In this document: positions 9,776 to 11,179 of the stretch, piece after piece
Layout of the letters: the number at the start of each line of letters is the position of its first letter
Numbering within the stretch: the first letter of the stretch is position 1
NCBI GenBank assembly: GCA_910589115.1
Contig: CAJUSB010000105.1
Location: forward strand, 1-11,179
Direction of reading: 5' to 3'
DNA: 11,179 bases
From: an uncultured Clostridia bacterium
GTDB lineage: Bacteria; Bacillota; Clostridia; Oscillospirales; Butyricicoccaceae
Position numbers and translations under genes: made by a program
The notes under the pieces: model-generated
Database searches by the model: none
What the model was told of the DNA's origin: nothing
Seen by the model: only the letters and a program-made list of their open reading frames with translations

Positions 9776-11047
9776 TTGAATACCCTCCTGCGCGAATTGT
9801 CCCAGGTCTGGACACTGTTCCATTGCTGCTTTATGTTTATGCTGCTCTATGAAAGCAGATATTCCACACAGAAAACCAACCTGCTCACCAGTATTTTCAT
9901 GATGCCCCTGATCGCCCTTAATATTGCATGCGTGGTCTTTTTGGGCATCGAAAAAGCCGGGCAGCTGCTGATTTTCACATGCGTGCTTCCCAGCCTCCTC
10001 TTTTTCTTCCTGATGACAAAAAAACGGGATACCCGGTTCCTTTTCACCTTTTGTCTGGTGGATACCGTCGTGCTGGAAATCATGTTCGCAACCAACCTTC
10101 TGGATACCGCGCTTGGGTTCAATAATTATATTATTATGTTCCTCTCCCGCTTATTTGCATTCCCCCTGATGGAAGTCGGGCTGGTGAAATATCTGCGTCA
10201 GCCCTATCAACAGATCCAGCAGCAAATGCGAAAGGGCTGGGGCGTTTTCTCATTCCTCGCGGCAGTGTTTTATATGCTGCTGCTATTGGAAGCCTACCAT
10301 CCCTATATCATTCTGGACCGGCCGGAATATATCCCCCATCTTGTGCTGCTGATGATCCTGGTACCGGTGATGTATATTACCGTGTTCAAGGTTTTATGGG
10401 CGCAGATGAAGTTATTTGACGCGGCAGAGAAAAACCGTACCCTGATTATGCAGGTCAAAATGGCGACCGACCGGCTTGCCATGGGTTCCGAAAATGAAAA
10501 ACGCCTGCAGCTGCTGCGGCACGATATGAAGCATAATATGCTGCTGCTGAGCGATTATCTCCACAGCGGCCGGCAGGCAGAGGCCGAAAAATTGATCAGC
10601 AGCCTGGTGGCGGATATCGATAAAAACGCACTCCAAAGCTACTGTGATAACCGCTCGGTCAATGTTGTGCTGTCCTACCACAGCAGGATCGCCGCTGAAA
10701 ATGGGATCCAGTTTACAGCCAGCGTCCAGCTTCCGGAAAGGCTCACCGTCAGTGAAACGGATTTCGCGGTGATCCTCTCTAACGGGCTGGAAAATGCCGT
10801 TAATGCCCTGAAAGAATGCAATGATAAAAAAATCCTTGTCAAAAGCTTCATCGATGAAAATAAGATCTATCTGGAAATTAAAAACCCGTTTTATAATACC
10901 GTGACCTTTGATGGCAAAATCCCCCGCTCTAATCAGGAAAACCATGGCTTCGGTACACAGTCTATGGCGGCTATCGTCGAAAAATATGGCGGCGTTTATT
11001 CCTTTACCGTGGAACAGGGGTATTTCAGTTTCCGGTGCAGCATATAA
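9776..11047 (+). CDS. Membrane sensor histidine kinase, GHKL / AgrC-like (HPK10-type)
   Basis: A 423-residue kinase, partner of the LytTR regulator just upstream. The N-terminal 210 residues carry about six or seven hydrophobic segments (roughly 12-26, 37-57, 62-80, 88-105, 117-138, 156-172, 186-207), the polytopic sensor layout of AgrC-type kinases. A linker coiled segment (AAEKNRTLIMQVKMATDRL) leads to the phospho-acceptor motif LLRHDMKHNM, with His249 expected to be phosphorylated (RHDxxxN pattern). The ATPase domain shows the N-box SNGLENAVNA (Asn336, Asn340) and the G-box HGFGTQSM (390-397). It starts with TTG 2 bp after the regulator's stop. The signal is unknown: AgrC-like kinases often bind cyclic peptides, but no peptide or AgrB-type processing gene is in the window. 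The kinase is complete and shows no damage. Confidence 0.95.
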   Translation: MNTLLRELSQVWTLFHCCFMFMLLYESRYSTQKTNLLTSIFMMPLIALNIACVVFLGIEKAGQLLIFTCVLPSLLFFFLMTKKRDTRFLFTFCLVDTVVLEIMFATNLLDTALGFNNYIIMFLSRLFAFPLMEVGLVKYLRQPYQQIQQQMRKGWGVFSFLAAVFYMLLLLEAYHPYIILDRPEYIPHLVLLMILVPVMYITVFKVLWAQMKLFDAAEKNRTLIMQVKMATDRLAMGSENEKRLQLLRHDMKHNMLLLSDYLHSGRQAEAEKLISSLVADIDKNALQSYCDNRSVNVVLSYHSRIAAENGIQFTASVQLPERLTVSETDFAVILSNGLENAVNALKECNDKKILVKSFIDENKIYLEIKNPFYNTVTFDGKIPRSNQENHGFGTQSMAAIVEKYGGVYSFTVEQGYFSFRCSI

Positions 11048-11179
11048 GAATATGTGTCACAAAACGAATACGGTTCTGTTATCATAATCTTGCCCTTACA
11101 ACGAAAAATCGAGTAGGAGGCAGGTGATTAGAGCAATCGGCGAAAAGGTATTCAGTATCCGGCGCAGGTAAACCAACCT
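11048..11179. other. Non-coding tail downstream of the kinase
   Basis: 132 bp without a supportable gene. There is no GC hairpin plus U-run, so the operon's terminator is not visible. An AGGAGG at 11115-11120 is followed by GTG at 11124 and only 15 codons to a TAA at 11169; the spacing of 3 bases is too short for confidence. On the minus strand an open frame enters from the right edge and stops at 11096-11098, and could be the tail of a convergent gene, but 27 codons are too few to judge. Confidence 0.4.

Noticed and set aside
9009..9815. 268-codon minus-strand frame opposite the response regulator
   Set aside because: The plus strand has all receiver and LytTR signature residues; the antisense product resembles nothing.
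10412..10945. 177-codon minus-strand frame opposite the kinase catalytic domain
   Set aside because: The plus strand encodes the H-, N- and G-boxes; this is a shadow frame.
11096..11179. Minus-strand frame entering from the right edge
   Set aside because: Only 27 codons before the stop are visible; they are mildly hydrophobic but without any motif, too short to call a gene.

Overview
The window looks like a piece of chromosome from an anaerobic, gut-type member of the Clostridia (Bacillota). This is inferred from three things: the composition, which by eye is moderately GC-rich with a G/C preference at third codon positions; the surface-protein architecture; and the AgrC/AgrA-like two-component pair. 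No species can be named from the sequence. No rRNA, tRNA, CRISPR array, insertion sequence or phage gene is visible.

Positions 1-8745 (minus strand) are one uninterrupted reading frame of 2,915 codons. It starts at an ATG at 8745 with a good Shine-Dalgarno and runs off the left edge without a stop. The product is a giant secreted, probably surface-attached, mosaic protein. From N to C it has: a signal peptide; a N-terminal region of unknown family; a beta-helix-like stretch; nine InlB-type (Listeria-Bacteroides) B-repeats; three related beta-solenoid modules (A, B, C) marked by CLNGH/CLNGY and CDC motifs; an EF-hand-like loop; a CxxC-rich zinc-ribbon-like region; a tenth GW...QW repeat; acidic calcium-binding DxDGDG repeats on both sides of an Ig-like domain; and a Gly/Pro/Asp-rich stalk. 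The C-terminus and any cell-wall anchor lie outside the window.

Positions 8746-9038 are a compact divergent control region. It holds one sigma-A-type promoter candidate for each direction. It also holds a 21-bp-period direct repeat that fits the LytTR response-regulator site format and overlaps the rightward -35. The predicted leader of the giant gene contains three inverted repeats; two of them share an arm, and one has an arm able to pair with the Shine-Dalgarno.

Positions 9039-11047 (plus strand) encode a LytTR-family response regulator and, 2 bp after its stop, a multi-pass GHKL (AgrC-like) sensor histidine kinase with a TTG start. The simplest reading is a dedicated two-component system that senses a signal at the membrane and controls the divergent giant surface protein and possibly itself. 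No agrB/agrD-like peptide genes are present here. The last 132 bp (11048-11179) contain no gene that can be supported.
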